NCBI RefSeq assembly: GCF_018919265.1 | Contig: NZ_JAHLQO010000006.1 | Coordinates: forward strand, 124,001 to 188,000 | Source: Peptoniphilus ovalis | GTDB lineage: Bacteria; Bacillota; Clostridia; Tissierellales; Peptoniphilaceae | DNA length: 64,000 nt | Reading direction: 5' to 3' | In this document: positions 38,502-47,383 of the stretch, one piece after another | How positions within the stretch are numbered: the first letter of the stretch is position 1 | Layout of the letters: every line of letters begins with the position of its first letter | The notes under the pieces: model-generated | The model's database searches: none | Told to the model about the DNA's origin: nothing | The model's input: only the letters and a program-made list of their open reading frames with translations | Program-made: the position numbers and the translations under genes

Positions 38502-39276
38502 ATTTTAATTGTGCTTTATCGTTAAAAAATGTCCTGTAACCAAATTCAATTATTATAAATGATGAAAGTGAAACTGATCCAAGTATTCCAAGCATAACTG
38601 CAATTTGATATGAGATTGCCGTAACTGGAGAAGTGCCTGATAATATTTGTCCTGTCATCATTCCAGGAAGAAATACAATGCCCATACCAAGCATTGAATT
38701 AATAGTAGGAGTTAGTGCCGAATCAAAACTTGAACCTACAATTTCCTTTGAAGCTTCTTTAGGCGTTGCACCTAAGATTAATGCACCTTCAATAAAATCT
38801 CTTTTGGAATTCATTTGTTCAAGAAGATTATTTGCTCCAAGGGCAATGGCAGTCATGGAGTTTCCAAGTAGCATTCCTGAAATTGGAATAAAGTACTGCG
38901 GATCATACCATGGCTTTATTCTTATTACAATAAACAAGAAATAAAACAAACAAGTTGTAGTACCTAGAAGAACTGAGAGTGCAATAATATTTTTAAACTC
39001 TCTTGAAACTTTATGCTTCAATCTTTTTATAATAGTATAAATTGAAAATATCTCCATCACTAAAATTATCACAAGTGTAATGAAGGGAAATGGATTATCA
39101 AAAATATAAATTAAAATATATCCAACGAGACTAAGTTGAATAGTCATTCGAAAGCAGGAAATTAAAATGTCCTTTTCACGATTAATTCCCTTATATCTAA
39201 CAAGACCTAAGACTAGAAGTATAAAGAAATAAGCACAAAGAAGCTGAACTATGGATAAATTAATTATTCCTCTCAC
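38500..39276 (-). CDS. fetB: FetB-type metal (iron) export permease
   Basis: This 258-residue protein of the UPF0014/FetB family has about seven TM segments. Characteristic sequences are PISGMLLGNSMTAIALG, ALILGATPKEAS and FLPGMMTGQILSGTSPVTAISYQ. E. coli FetAB exports iron and improves oxidative-stress resistance. It starts at GTG, which overlaps the fetA stop by 4 nt, so the two are coupled. The gene converges on the kinase gene. Confidence 0.9.
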   Translation of the reverse strand: MRGIINLSIVQLLCAYFFILLVLGLVRYKGINREKDILISCFRMTIQLSLVGYILIYIFDNPFPFITLVIILVMEIFSIYTIIKRLKHKVSREFKNIIALSVLLGTTTCLFYFLFIVIRIKPWYDPQYFIPISGMLLGNSMTAIALGANNLLEQMNSKRDFIEGALILGATPKEASKEIVGSSFDSALTPTINSMLGMGIVFLPGMMTGQILSGTSPVTAISYQIAVMLGILGSVSLSSFIIIEFGYRTFFNDKAQLK

Positions 39277-39899
39277 TTTACAACCCTCCCATTACTAAGC
39301 CTAATAATATTATCGCAATACTTTTCTTGCAAATAATTTGAATGAGTGACCATTATTAGCTTGATATTATTTTTATTTGCATTTTCTATTATCTTTTCAA
39401 TAACTTCATCTTCGTTTTCTCTATCTAATGCTGAAGTTGGCTCATCTAAAAGAATTACTTTGGGTTTTAATAAAAGACCTCTTGCAGCTTGAAGCTTTTG
39501 CTTTTCTCCGCCAGATAATTTTGTGGCATCTTCTGAAAGGCTTTTATCTAAATTTAAATTTAAAAGTTCTTTACTTATCTCTTCTTCCCATGGAATTTTT
39601 TTACCTTGATAATTAAAGGCAAGTTTAAAATTATCCAAGATACTCCCATTAAATATTGTGGGATTTTGTGGAAGCATTAAAACTTCTCTTCTGTGTCTTA
39701 TTACATCTACATCATTTAAATTTTTTTTATTATAAAAAATTTCTCCATCATCAGGACTTATTAAAATATTTAAAAGTTTAAGAAGAGTGGACTTTCCGCT
39801 TCCACTTTGTCCAATAATCAAAGTGATTTTATCATCTGGAATTTCTAAATAATCAATATCTAAAATTTCCTTGAATTTAACATTTTTTAAAACAAACAT
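39273..39899 (-). CDS. fetA: FetA-type ABC ATP-binding protein
   Basis: This 208-residue ATPase has Walker A GQSGSGKST (about residues 29-37), a Q-loop (LPQNPTIF), signature LSGGEKQK, Walker B VILLDEP and an H-loop MVTHS. It is short, as usual for FetA, and is partnered with the FetB permease overlapping its 3' end. Metal export is inferred from the pair. Confidence 0.9.
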   Translation of the reverse strand: MFVLKNVKFKEILDIDYLEIPDDKITLIIGQSGSGKSTLLKLLNILISPDDGEIFYNKKNLNDVDVIRHRREVLMLPQNPTIFNGSILDNFKLAFNYQGKKIPWEEEISKELLNLNLDKSLSEDATKLSGGEKQKLQAARGLLLKPKVILLDEPTSALDRENEDEVIEKIIENANKNNIKLIMVTHSNYLQEKYCDNIIRLSNGRVVK

Positions 39900-39975
39900 A
39901 TTTACTCCTTTTAAAATATAATACCATAGCTAGGAAAAATATTTCTAAATATTGTATAATAAACATGGTGATTTT

Positions 39976-40230
39976 ATGGAAGATAGTATATTTTTTACAG
40001 TTATAATATTAAATGTGATTAATTTTTTAGCCTATGGACTTGATAAATTTAAAGCTAAGTTTGATTTTTATAGAATTTCAGAGAAAACTCTTTTGACATT
40101 TTCTCTCATAGCAGGTTTTGGTGGCTTTGCTGGAATGCAAATCTTTAGACACAAAACTAGAAAGAGTATTTTTTATCTTGCAAATTTTATAGGAATGGCA
40201 GTTTCAATTTATTTAATGACAAAAATATAA
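39976..40230 (+). CDS. DUF1294 small membrane protein
   Basis: This 84-residue protein has about three hydrophobic stretches and the DUF1294 pattern: NFLAYGLDKFKAK near the start, then GGFAGMQIFRHKTRK and a C-terminal TM. Its function is not established. The ATG at 39976 is chosen because GGTGATT lies just upstream; a TTG at 39952 overlaps the TATAAT at 39955-39960. It is transcribed divergently from fetAB. Confidence 0.8.
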   Translation: MEDSIFFTVIILNVINFLAYGLDKFKAKFDFYRISEKTLLTFSLIAGFGGFAGMQIFRHKTRKSIFYLANFIGMAVSIYLMTKI

Positions 40231-40250
40231 GGGATTAAAAAATCCCTTAC
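40229..40250. terminator. bidirectional terminator
   Basis: AAGGGATT/AATCCCTT is a symmetrical stem with a 4-A loop between two convergent genes. It has only weak T tracts on either strand. Confidence 0.5.
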
Positions 40251-41149
40251 TCATCAATTTCTGCCAAAATATCTCTATTATCTAGCATCTTCATTATATT
40301 TTTAACATCTAAGATAATTACATTTTCATCTTTTAATTTCATCTTAGTTTCTTTCTTAAGAAGGGAAGTGTTGATAAATAATACTGGAGTGATGTTTTCA
40401 TATACTCCTGAAAATTTCTCAACAAGTTCTTCGACTTCTTTTTCAGGCAGCACTTCAAGGTCGTTATATTTTTTAATTTCTAGTGCGTATCTCTTGTTTT
40501 TCTTTTTTACATAATAATCAAAGTGATAATCTAAATTTGTATTTCTAAAACTTTCCACTTCGTATCCAGTTCTTTGAAGGGCAATTTGTGCAAGTTTTTC
40601 TGCAGTTACTTCATCATTTAAACTTGATAGGCCTCTAAGTAAATTCTGTGGAAAGATTTTAAATATTGCAGTGCATTCTTCTGCATTATTTTTAACAGTC
40701 TTATAATCAAATCCAATTAACATATCTTCCACAACATTAAAATGTCCATGTGCAATGGAATTTCTAATATGGCGAAGAAGAGAATCAGTTTTACTTTCAT
40801 TTTCTTGTCTTGTTAGAATTAATTTCTGTGAATAAGTGCAAATTTCATCTTCGTAAAACTTCACAATATCACTGTCTATATAATCTAAAAAAGCAATATC
40901 AATATTTTTTAAATTCATATAATTTTTTATAATCCCAAAGACAAAGTTATCAAAATTAATTGAAGATGTCAGCTCATTTTTTGGTGACTGAATGGAATTA
41001 ATATTTGGCACATACCAAAGAAGGTATTCTAAAATTTTTATCATATCTGAACTTAGTTTTAAAGGTTTATCTTTATGATAAATGGAATAAGCCTTTTTAT
41101 CATTACAATCTTCAAACTCAAAACCAAATCTTTTTAAATTAGGAAGCAT
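40247..41149 (-). CDS. HEPN-like plus PD-(D/E)XK-like protein, candidate defence nuclease
   Basis: I do not recognise this 300-residue protein as a named family. In the numbering from the upstream GTG, it has RNSIAH (R134-H139) inside a helical region, matching the Rx4H motif of HEPN ribonucleases. Its C-terminal ~110 residues resemble a restriction-endonuclease fold: a GYEVESF start, D216 in FDYYVKKK, then the E229-I-K231 (ALEIKK) strand, like the D...ExK core of Mrr-type nucleases. The ATG at 41149 is used because GGAGGG precedes it. It is monocistronic, between a convergent small gene and the lysine operon. RNase/DNase toxin or defence function is inference. Confidence 0.6.
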   Translation of the reverse strand: MLPNLKRFGFEFEDCNDKKAYSIYHKDKPLKLSSDMIKILEYLLWYVPNINSIQSPKNELTSSINFDNFVFGIIKNYMNLKNIDIAFLDYIDSDIVKFYEDEICTYSQKLILTRQENESKTDSLLRHIRNSIAHGHFNVVEDMLIGFDYKTVKNNAEECTAIFKIFPQNLLRGLSSLNDEVTAEKLAQIALQRTGYEVESFRNTNLDYHFDYYVKKKNKRYALEIKKYNDLEVLPEKEVEELVEKFSGVYENITPVLFINTSLLKKETKMKLKDENVIILDVKNIMKMLDNRDILAEIDE

Positions 41150-41206
41150 CTTTTCACCCTCCACAAATATTTAATTTAAGTATAGCACAAATTTGTAAAA
41201 TCAAAA

Positions 41207-41236
41207 TAAAAAGCCCTAATCTAAATTGATTAAGGC
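41207..41236 (-). terminator. terminator of the lysine operon
   Basis: On the minus strand GCCTTAATC pairs with GATTAGGGC over a 6-nt loop and is followed by TTTTT. Confidence 0.85.
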
Positions 41237-41243
41237 TAGAAAT

Positions 41244-42197
41244 TTATAGATATTTTGAAATTGCTTCTTCGTGAGCACATCCTAGATAATAATATGGTGG
41301 AGTGTCAAGATTTGTGTGAGCTCCGTAATTTTTGTTTACAACATAATTAGCAACTGCATTTGCTGCCATTATCATAACTGAAGCTGTAAATTCAGGATTT
41401 GAATCAAGTTCAAGTGTAAATTTATACATTTCCCTGTTGCCATTTAATGTATTTCCAGTTCTAATTACATGACCTCCGTGAGGCATTGCTCTATGATTTT
41501 TTTCAAATTCTTCATCAGAGATAAATTTAACATCAGTGTGATATGGTTTGAAATAATCTTCCATATTAACTATTTCATCTCTAATTCTTTCTTCATCATC
41601 TTTGTCGCAAACTACATAGCAAAGTCTGTCGTGTCCTTCATAGGATGCATATGATTTGTCGGCATCTTTAATATTTTCAATAATTTCTTCTTTTGAAATT
41701 GTGTATTGAACAGCTTTTTTAACGCCTTTAATTCTTCTAACAGCATCGGAGTGGCCTTGGCTCACGCCTTTGCCCCAGAAAGTATTAGTGTATCCATCTC
41801 TTAGTACAGCTTCTCCCATAAGTCTATTAAGTGAGAACAAACCTGGGTCCCAACCTGTTGAGATAAATGCAACTTTATTATTATTTTTTGCAATTTCATT
41901 CATTTTTTCAAAGTATTCAGGAATATGTGCGTGATTGTCGTAGGCATCAATTGTGTTAAAATTTTCAATTATTTGTGGAGCAAGCTCAGGAATATCAGTT
42001 GCTGATCCAAGTGTTAAAAATAGTACATCAATTTTGTCTTTATAGTCTAATAAATTATCAAGAGATTCAAAAACTTTGTCTCCAAAACTTGCTGGATCTC
42101 TTCTTGTAAATATTTTTACAATATTTTTATTTTCTTTTTCTAAAAGACCTCTGACTGCTTTTCCTAAATTTCCATATCCTACAATTCCTATATTCAT
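41244..42197 (-). CDS. ddh: meso-diaminopimelate D-dehydrogenase
   Basis: This 317-residue NADPH enzyme makes meso-DAP in one step from tetrahydrodipicolinate and ammonia. It has the N-terminal Rossmann GYGNLGKAV, the substrate-site regions STGWDPGLFSLNR and GKGVSQGHSDAVRRI, and a late MPHGGHVIRTG. Its presence at the end of the lysine operon, with no dapD/E/H or dapL genes here, indicates the dehydrogenase variant of the pathway. It is the last gene before the terminator. Confidence 0.95.
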   Translation of the reverse strand: MNIGIVGYGNLGKAVRGLLEKENKNIVKIFTRRDPASFGDKVFESLDNLLDYKDKIDVLFLTLGSATDIPELAPQIIENFNTIDAYDNHAHIPEYFEKMNEIAKNNNKVAFISTGWDPGLFSLNRLMGEAVLRDGYTNTFWGKGVSQGHSDAVRRIKGVKKAVQYTISKEEIIENIKDADKSYASYEGHDRLCYVVCDKDDEERIRDEIVNMEDYFKPYHTDVKFISDEEFEKNHRAMPHGGHVIRTGNTLNGNREMYKFTLELDSNPEFTASVMIMAANAVANYVVNKNYGAHTNLDTPPYYYLGCAHEEAISKYL

Positions 42198-42213
42198 CTT
42201 TTTTCCTCCATGA

Positions 42214-42939
42214 TTATTTCAATAACTCTTTAAAATCATAGCGACCAGGTTCTTTGCCAATTAAAAATCTTGCAGCTTTAATTGCTCCCTTGGCAAAAAT
42301 ATTTTTTGAACCTGCTCTGTGAGTTAGTTCTAAAACTTCATCATCTTTTGCAAAAATTAAAGTATGTTCTCCAACAATGGAGCCTGCTCTAATTGTGTGA
42401 ACGCCGATATCATTAGGCTTTCTCTTTTCATGAAGATCATGTCTGTCATAAACTTCATTTAAATCTCTTTCTTTTTTAACTGCATCAATTAGCATTCTCG
42501 CAGTACCAGAAGGGGCATCGACTTTTTGATTGTGATGTGATTCAATAATTTCAATGTCAAAATCTTTTAGCATTTTTGCCATAATTTCTGCAATACTTTC
42601 CATTGCGTTAACTCCAATGGAATAATTGCCTGATTGAATAATTGCAATTTCCTTTGAAGCTTCTTCTAATTTTTTAAAAGTCTCATCGCTTAGTCCTGTA
42701 GTAGCTTCGACAAGTGGCTTTTTATTTTTAACTGCAAAGTTAATTGTGTCATCGACTACATTTTTATTTGAAAAATCAATTATTACATCAAAATCAACAT
42801 CAACTTTATTAAAGTCATTGTAAATATTATTTTCTAAATCTTCCTCAATTGAATAACCACCTACAACTTCATAATCATCAGCTGAGTTGCAAATAGTTTT
42901 GCCCATTGCGCCAGTTATTCCAACTATAAAAACTTTCAT
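42214..42939 (-). CDS. dapB: 4-hydroxy-tetrahydrodipicolinate reductase
   Basis: This 241-residue enzyme reduces the DapA product with NAD(P)H. The N-terminal GITGAMGKTI binds cofactor. The signature ESHHNQKVDAPSGTA carries the catalytic histidine and lysine, and the C-terminal GSIVGEHTLIF block is conserved. It overlaps dapA by 4 nt and lies 16 nt before ddh. Confidence 0.96.
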   Translation of the reverse strand: MKVFIVGITGAMGKTICNSADDYEVVGGYSIEEDLENNIYNDFNKVDVDFDVIIDFSNKNVVDDTINFAVKNKKPLVEATTGLSDETFKKLEEASKEIAIIQSGNYSIGVNAMESIAEIMAKMLKDFDIEIIESHHNQKVDAPSGTARMLIDAVKKERDLNEVYDRHDLHEKRKPNDIGVHTIRAGSIVGEHTLIFAKDDEVLELTHRAGSKNIFAKGAIKAARFLIGKEPGRYDFKELLK

Positions 42940-43811
42940 TTTCTTTCACCTATAATTTTTTCAAGTCTTTTCTTAGTTTCATCAGATGCTTCAAAAAGTG
43001 GAAGTCTCAAATGACCTTCGTCCATTCCCATAATATTCATTGCTGCCTTAACTGGAATTGGATTTGGTTCAACAAAAAGTGCGTCATTTAATTCTTTAAG
43101 TTCGATTTGAGTTCTTGCAGCTTTTTCAGTTTCACCATTTAAATAATCAGTTACCATATTGTGAACTTCTTCTGGATAAATATTTGCTATTACAGAGATA
43201 ACTCCCTTAGCACCAATACTCATTAAAGGAATAGTTACATCATCATTACCTGAATAAATGTCAAAGTCAAACCCAACTAATGAACGAACTTTTGCAGCAT
43301 AGGACAAATCTCCAGTTGCATCTTTAAGTCCTACAATGTTTTTGATTTTTGAAAGTTCTAAAACAGTTTCTGGTGCAATTGGCATTGCCGTTCTACCAGG
43401 CACTGCATAAAGAATAATTGGAATATTTACATTTTCAGCAATTTTCTTATAGTGCTCAATTAGTCCTCTTTGAGAAGTCTTGTTATAGTAAGGTGTAACT
43501 TGAAGAAGTGCATCGGCTCCAGCTTCTTCACACATCTTAGAAAGATTTATACCGTGATCAGTGTTATTTGAACCAGCTCCAGCAATTACAGGAACTCTTC
43601 CATTGACACGCTCTACAGCGTATTTAATGACATCTCTTTGCTCTTCGTCAGTCATAGTTGATGCTTCGCCAGTTGTACCAGCAACTATAAGTGCATCTGT
43701 TTTATTTTCTAACTGAAAATCAATAATCTTTCCAAAGTTTTCGTAATTAATATCTCCATTTTCAAAAAATGGTGTTACAATAGCAACTCCGCTTCCAGTA
43801 AATACAGTCAT
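42936..43811 (-). CDS. dapA: 4-hydroxy-tetrahydrodipicolinate synthase
   Basis: This 291-residue TIM-barrel aldolase condenses pyruvate with aspartate semialdehyde. The Schiff-base lysine is K163 in IVGLKDATGD. Y135 (ILYAVPGR) and the GTTGEAST loop are in place. It sits between lysC and dapB in the lysine riboswitch operon. Aspartate-semialdehyde dehydrogenase (asd) is not in the window. Confidence 0.97.
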   Translation of the reverse strand: MTVFTGSGVAIVTPFFENGDINYENFGKIIDFQLENKTDALIVAGTTGEASTMTDEEQRDVIKYAVERVNGRVPVIAGAGSNNTDHGINLSKMCEEAGADALLQVTPYYNKTSQRGLIEHYKKIAENVNIPIILYAVPGRTAMPIAPETVLELSKIKNIVGLKDATGDLSYAAKVRSLVGFDFDIYSGNDDVTIPLMSIGAKGVISVIANIYPEEVHNMVTDYLNGETEKAARTQIELKELNDALFVEPNPIPVKAAMNIMGMDEGHLRLPLFEASDETKKRLEKIIGERK

Positions 43812-43822
43812 TTTTATTCCTC

Positions 43823-44986
43823 CTATAAATTAAATTCTCTAATGAAAAGTTCCATTACTTTATTTTTATCTTGAGTGTCCACAATTATTGATACAGAAAT
43901 TTCTGAGGTGGAGACTTGATAAAATTTTACATTATTCGCATTTAGTACATTAAATATTCTTGCAGCTACACCGCTTTCGTTTCTCATTGCATTTCCAATA
44001 AGAGAAACTTTTGACACATTTTCAATAAATGAAAAATCTTCTGAAATATTTTCTATTTTATTTTTCTCCTCAACTAGGGAAGTAAAGGAAACATATTTCT
44101 CTCCGTCAATTAATGTCTCATTTATGACATCTATGTTAATTTCTTCGTTTGCAAGTTCTGAAAATAAGTCTGCAATACTTTGGTCTACAAGTTTTTTAGT
44201 TACAAGTAGAATTCCATCAACTGCAGAAACTGATCTAATAATACTTTGTTCCACAAGATCCTCCTTATCAATTATTGTTCCAAGCACATCGGCAGTATTA
44301 AGTGCAATATACATTCTCACTCCATACTTTTGAGCAAGCTCTACTGCTCTTGGGTCGATTACCTTCGCTCCTAAATGAGCCATCTCCATTGTCTCTTCAT
44401 AGGAGATGTGGTCGAGTTTTTTTGCATCTTTATAAAATCTTGGGTCAACTGAATATATTCCTTCAACATCTGTATAAATTTCAGCATCGCAAGAAAGTTT
44501 CGCTGCAAGGGCAACAGCTGATGTATCAGAGCCGCCTCTGCCTAGAGTTGTAATGTCTCCCGATTCATTTCTTCCTTGGAATCCTGCGACAATTACAATG
44601 TATCCATGTTTTAATTTTTCTTCGATTAGCGTAGTGTCAACATCTAAGATTTTTGAAAATCCATGTCTTCCATAAGTTTTAAATCCTGCTTGTTCTCCAG
44701 TTAGGGCAATTGCTTTTTCTCCAAGTTCTTGAACTGCCATTGCAAGTAGGGAAGAGGAAATAAGCTCTCCAGTGGATAAAATCATATCCAGTTCTCTCGT
44801 AGAAGGATTTTCTGAAATTGTCTTTGCCTTTTCGATTAGCTCATCAGTTGTATCTCCCATTGCTGAGACAACGCAGACTACATTTTTTAAATTATTCTTT
44901 TTCTTAACAAGAATTTTGGCGACTTTTTTAATTTTTTCAGCATCAGCAACAGATGATCCGCCAAACTTCATGACAACATTGTTCAT
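43823..44986 (-). CDS. lysC: aspartate kinase
   Basis: This 387-residue kinase phosphorylates aspartate. The N-terminal VMKFGGSSV and the TLGRGGSDTSAVALA region form the active site. Two C-terminal ACT domains (about residues 255-385) provide feedback control. It overlaps lysA by 4 nt (ATGA). Transcriptional control through the upstream lysine riboswitch adds a second layer. Confidence 0.96.
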   Translation of the reverse strand: MNNVVMKFGGSSVADAEKIKKVAKILVKKKNNLKNVVCVVSAMGDTTDELIEKAKTISENPSTRELDMILSTGELISSSLLAMAVQELGEKAIALTGEQAGFKTYGRHGFSKILDVDTTLIEEKLKHGYIVIVAGFQGRNESGDITTLGRGGSDTSAVALAAKLSCDAEIYTDVEGIYSVDPRFYKDAKKLDHISYEETMEMAHLGAKVIDPRAVELAQKYGVRMYIALNTADVLGTIIDKEDLVEQSIIRSVSAVDGILLVTKKLVDQSIADLFSELANEEINIDVINETLIDGEKYVSFTSLVEEKNKIENISEDFSFIENVSKVSLIGNAMRNESGVAARIFNVLNANNVKFYQVSTSEISVSIIVDTQDKNKVMELFIREFNL

Positions 44987-46284
44987 TTATCCTCCCTTAA
45001 ATCATTTCTAATTAAATCTTCGTAAGTTTCTCTCTTAACAATTTCCTTGACTTCATCTTTTGTAACAGAAATCATTGCAGGTTTTTCAACTCTATTGTAA
45101 TTTGATGACATTGAATATCCATAGGCACCAGTTGAAGATACTAAGAATAAATCTCCTTCATCTGCTACTGGAAGCTTTATGTCTTTAATTATTATGTCTC
45201 CACTTTCACAGCATTTACCAGCAACTGTATAAACTTCTTCTTTGTCATTATCAACTTTAGAAGTAATTGCTCCCTCATATTTTGCACCATACAGTGCAGG
45301 CCTAATATTATCTGTCATGCCGCCATCTATAAATAAAAAGTTTTTGCCACCATAAGTTTTCTTTATAGTGTCTATTGTATAAAGTGTGTGGCCGCAGTTT
45401 GCAATTAAGCTTCTTCCAGGCTCAATTGTAACTTTTTCTATTTCAAGATTAACTTCTTCTAAATAATTTTCTAAAAATTCAATATAGTTTTTAAGGAATT
45501 TTTCTAAATTAAATGGAGTGTCTTCTTCTGTGTAGTAAATTCCAAACCCTCCGCCGAGATTAATTTCTGAGATATCAATTCCCTTATCGCAAACTTCTTT
45601 TGCAAAGTCTATCATCACCTTTGCCTCGTCAAAGAAGGAATCTTCTCTAAATACTTGAGATCCAATATGTGCATGAATTCCTTTAAAATCTAAAAATTCT
45701 GAGTCGTCAATTCTTTTAATAATTTCAAAAATATCATCTGAGAAAATTGAAAGCCCAAACTTTGAATCATTTTTAGAAGTTGAGATGTATTCGTGAGTAT
45801 GAGCATCAATTCCAGGATTTACTCTTAATAAAACTTTTTGAGTTTTATTTTTTTCTTTTAAAACATCTTCAAGTCTAGTAATTTCAGATACATTATCAAT
45901 TACAATTGTCCCAACTCCAACTTCTACTGCCAGTTCGATTTCCTTTTTAAGCTTATTATTTCCGTGGAAGTAAATTTTATCTAAATCCATATTTGATTTA
46001 GAAATTGTAAAAATTTCTCCGCCTGATACTGCATCCATTGAGATATTTTCATCTGCACAGATATTTGAAATGTAAATATTTAAATTTGCTTTAGAAGCGT
46101 ATAAAATATTTGTCTCAAATTTTTCAGATTTGAAAGTATCTCTGTAAGCTTTAATTCTCTCTCTAAAATAATCTTCATCGATTATGTAAAGGGGAGTGCC
46201 AAACTTTTCCTTTAACTCATTCATTGAATAGTCGTGGATTTTTAAATTAGAATCACTAACTTTTAAATTTCCAAATAATTTCAT
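44983..46284 (-). CDS. lysA: diaminopimelate decarboxylase
   Basis: This 433-residue PLP enzyme decarboxylates meso-DAP to lysine, the final step. The PLP lysine is K65 in LYASKANLN. The GIHAHIGSQ and GGGFGIYY loops bind the cofactor, and CESGDII provides the intersubunit cysteine. Unusually the last enzyme of the pathway is the first gene of the operon, immediately behind the riboswitch terminator. Confidence 0.97.
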   Translation of the reverse strand: MKLFGNLKVSDSNLKIHDYSMNELKEKFGTPLYIIDEDYFRERIKAYRDTFKSEKFETNILYASKANLNIYISNICADENISMDAVSGGEIFTISKSNMDLDKIYFHGNNKLKKEIELAVEVGVGTIVIDNVSEITRLEDVLKEKNKTQKVLLRVNPGIDAHTHEYISTSKNDSKFGLSIFSDDIFEIIKRIDDSEFLDFKGIHAHIGSQVFREDSFFDEAKVMIDFAKEVCDKGIDISEINLGGGFGIYYTEEDTPFNLEKFLKNYIEFLENYLEEVNLEIEKVTIEPGRSLIANCGHTLYTIDTIKKTYGGKNFLFIDGGMTDNIRPALYGAKYEGAITSKVDNDKEEVYTVAGKCCESGDIIIKDIKLPVADEGDLFLVSSTGAYGYSMSSNYNRVEKPAMISVTKDEVKEIVKRETYEDLIRNDLREDK

Positions 46285-46302
46285 TAAAAACTCCTTATAT
46301 AC

Positions 46303-46332
46303 AAAAAAACCATGAGCAAAAGACTCATGGTT
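46303..46332 (-). terminator. lysine riboswitch expression-platform terminator
   Basis: On the minus strand AACCATGAGT/GCTCATGGTT forms a strong hairpin followed by TTTTTT. It lies between the aptamer and lysA. Confidence 0.88.
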
Positions 46333-46344
46333 ATAAAAAACTAT

Positions 46345-46500
46345 CTCTTGCCCTCAGAATCTAGAGCACACAACAAAAAATTGGGCATTTTTCTGTGACA
46401 GTTATACAGATATTCTCTGCATACCCAGGTACTAAACCTTCGGCGACTCTTCCTTTCGAAACCTACTGATAAAAGTCGCAGCCTCTCTAAAAACTGAAAT
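46345..46500 (-). promoter_or_regulatory. lysine riboswitch (L-box) aptamer
   Basis: Read on the minus strand the leader contains AGAGGCTGCGACTTTTATCAG, then GTAGGTTT, GGAAGAGTCGCCGAAGG and further helices ending in TGAGGGCAAGAG. This is the conserved core order of the lysine aptamer, including the GCGAC/GTCGC helix. Bound lysine would favour the downstream terminator and shut off lysA-lysC-dapA-dapB-ddh. Confidence 0.93.
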
Positions 46501-46519
46501 TTTCATTTAATTGATTACA

Positions 46520-46548
46520 ACTATAACATATATAATTTTATATTGCAA
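46520..46548 (-). promoter_or_regulatory. promoter of the lysine operon
   Basis: On the minus strand TTGCAA and TATAGT are separated by 17 nt, and transcription would begin just upstream of the riboswitch. Confidence 0.65.
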
Positions 46549-46592
46549 GTTTACTACAAAAAAGATAAATTATATTTAAATGTATAATTAAT

Positions 46593-46620
46593 TTGAAAAA
46601 TTAAAAATTATATATATAAT
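46593..46620 (+). promoter_or_regulatory. promoter of the TIM-barrel/nhaC unit
   Basis: TTGAAA and a perfect TATAAT are separated by 16 nt, about 37 nt upstream of the start codon. Confidence 0.6.
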
Positions 46621-46656
46621 AGAGTATATTAAAATTAGAGATTAGGGAGGCATTAT

Positions 46657-47358
46657 ATGGGAAATGAAAATTTAGAAAAGAAAAAGAAATTTGTTCCAAC
46701 TATTGAGACAAATCTTAGAAAGAGACAAGTTTCTGTGCCCGAAGTAACTTATAGAGCAAGTGGAATTAATTTTATGGGAAAGAGAATTAAATCGCTTCTT
46801 TTTACAAATGACATTCCAATAATAGTTAACAATAATGCTCAAGGAATTATGTCTGTATATCCCTTCACACCTCAGCTAAAAATTATTTCTGCAATAATGG
46901 AAGTGGCATCAGTGCCAGTTTTTGTAGGAATTGGTGGTGGCACTACATCAGGCATTCGTGCAGTAAACATTGGACTTCAAGCAGAGCTTATGGGAGCTGC
47001 AGGAGTTGTAGTAAATGCGCCAATGACTAATGAAAATATTAAACTTATTTCAGAAAGTTTAGATGTTGCAGTAATCGCTTCTGTTATTACAAAATACGAT
47101 GATATTGAAGGAAAAGTTGAGGCAGGAGCAAAGGTATTAAACATTGCCGGCGGCAAGAAAACTGCTGAACTTGTAAAATATGCAAGAAGTATTGTTGGAA
47201 ATGAATTTCCAATAATTGCAACAGGTGGTCACACTGATGAACATATTTTAGAGACAATTGAAGCAGGTGCCAATACTATTACTTATACACCTCTTTCAAG
47301 TGCAGAAATTTTTTCAGAAGTTATGGATGATTATAGAATTGACATGCGCAATTCTTAA
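46657..47358 (+). CDS. putative TIM-barrel protein of unknown function
   Basis: I cannot name this 233-residue protein. It has alternating hydrophobic strands and glycine loops of a phosphate-binding (beta/alpha)8 barrel: FVGIGGGTTSG, GAAGVVVNAP, VEAGAKVLNIAGG and IIATGGHTDEHILETIEAGAN. The late GG-type loop resembles those of NanE, tryptophan-synthase-alpha-like and similar barrels. There is no signal peptide or TM. It begins a two-gene unit with an NhaC antiporter 25 nt downstream, suggesting a shared metabolic context that I cannot identify. The ribosome site is GGGAGG. Confidence 0.6.
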   Translation: MGNENLEKKKKFVPTIETNLRKRQVSVPEVTYRASGINFMGKRIKSLLFTNDIPIIVNNNAQGIMSVYPFTPQLKIISAIMEVASVPVFVGIGGGTTSGIRAVNIGLQAELMGAAGVVVNAPMTNENIKLISESLDVAVIASVITKYDDIEGKVEAGAKVLNIAGGKKTAELVKYARSIVGNEFPIIATGGHTDEHILETIEAGANTITYTPLSSAEIFSEVMDDYRIDMRNS

Positions 47359-47383
47359 TTAAATATATTTTAAGGAGTTTTTA

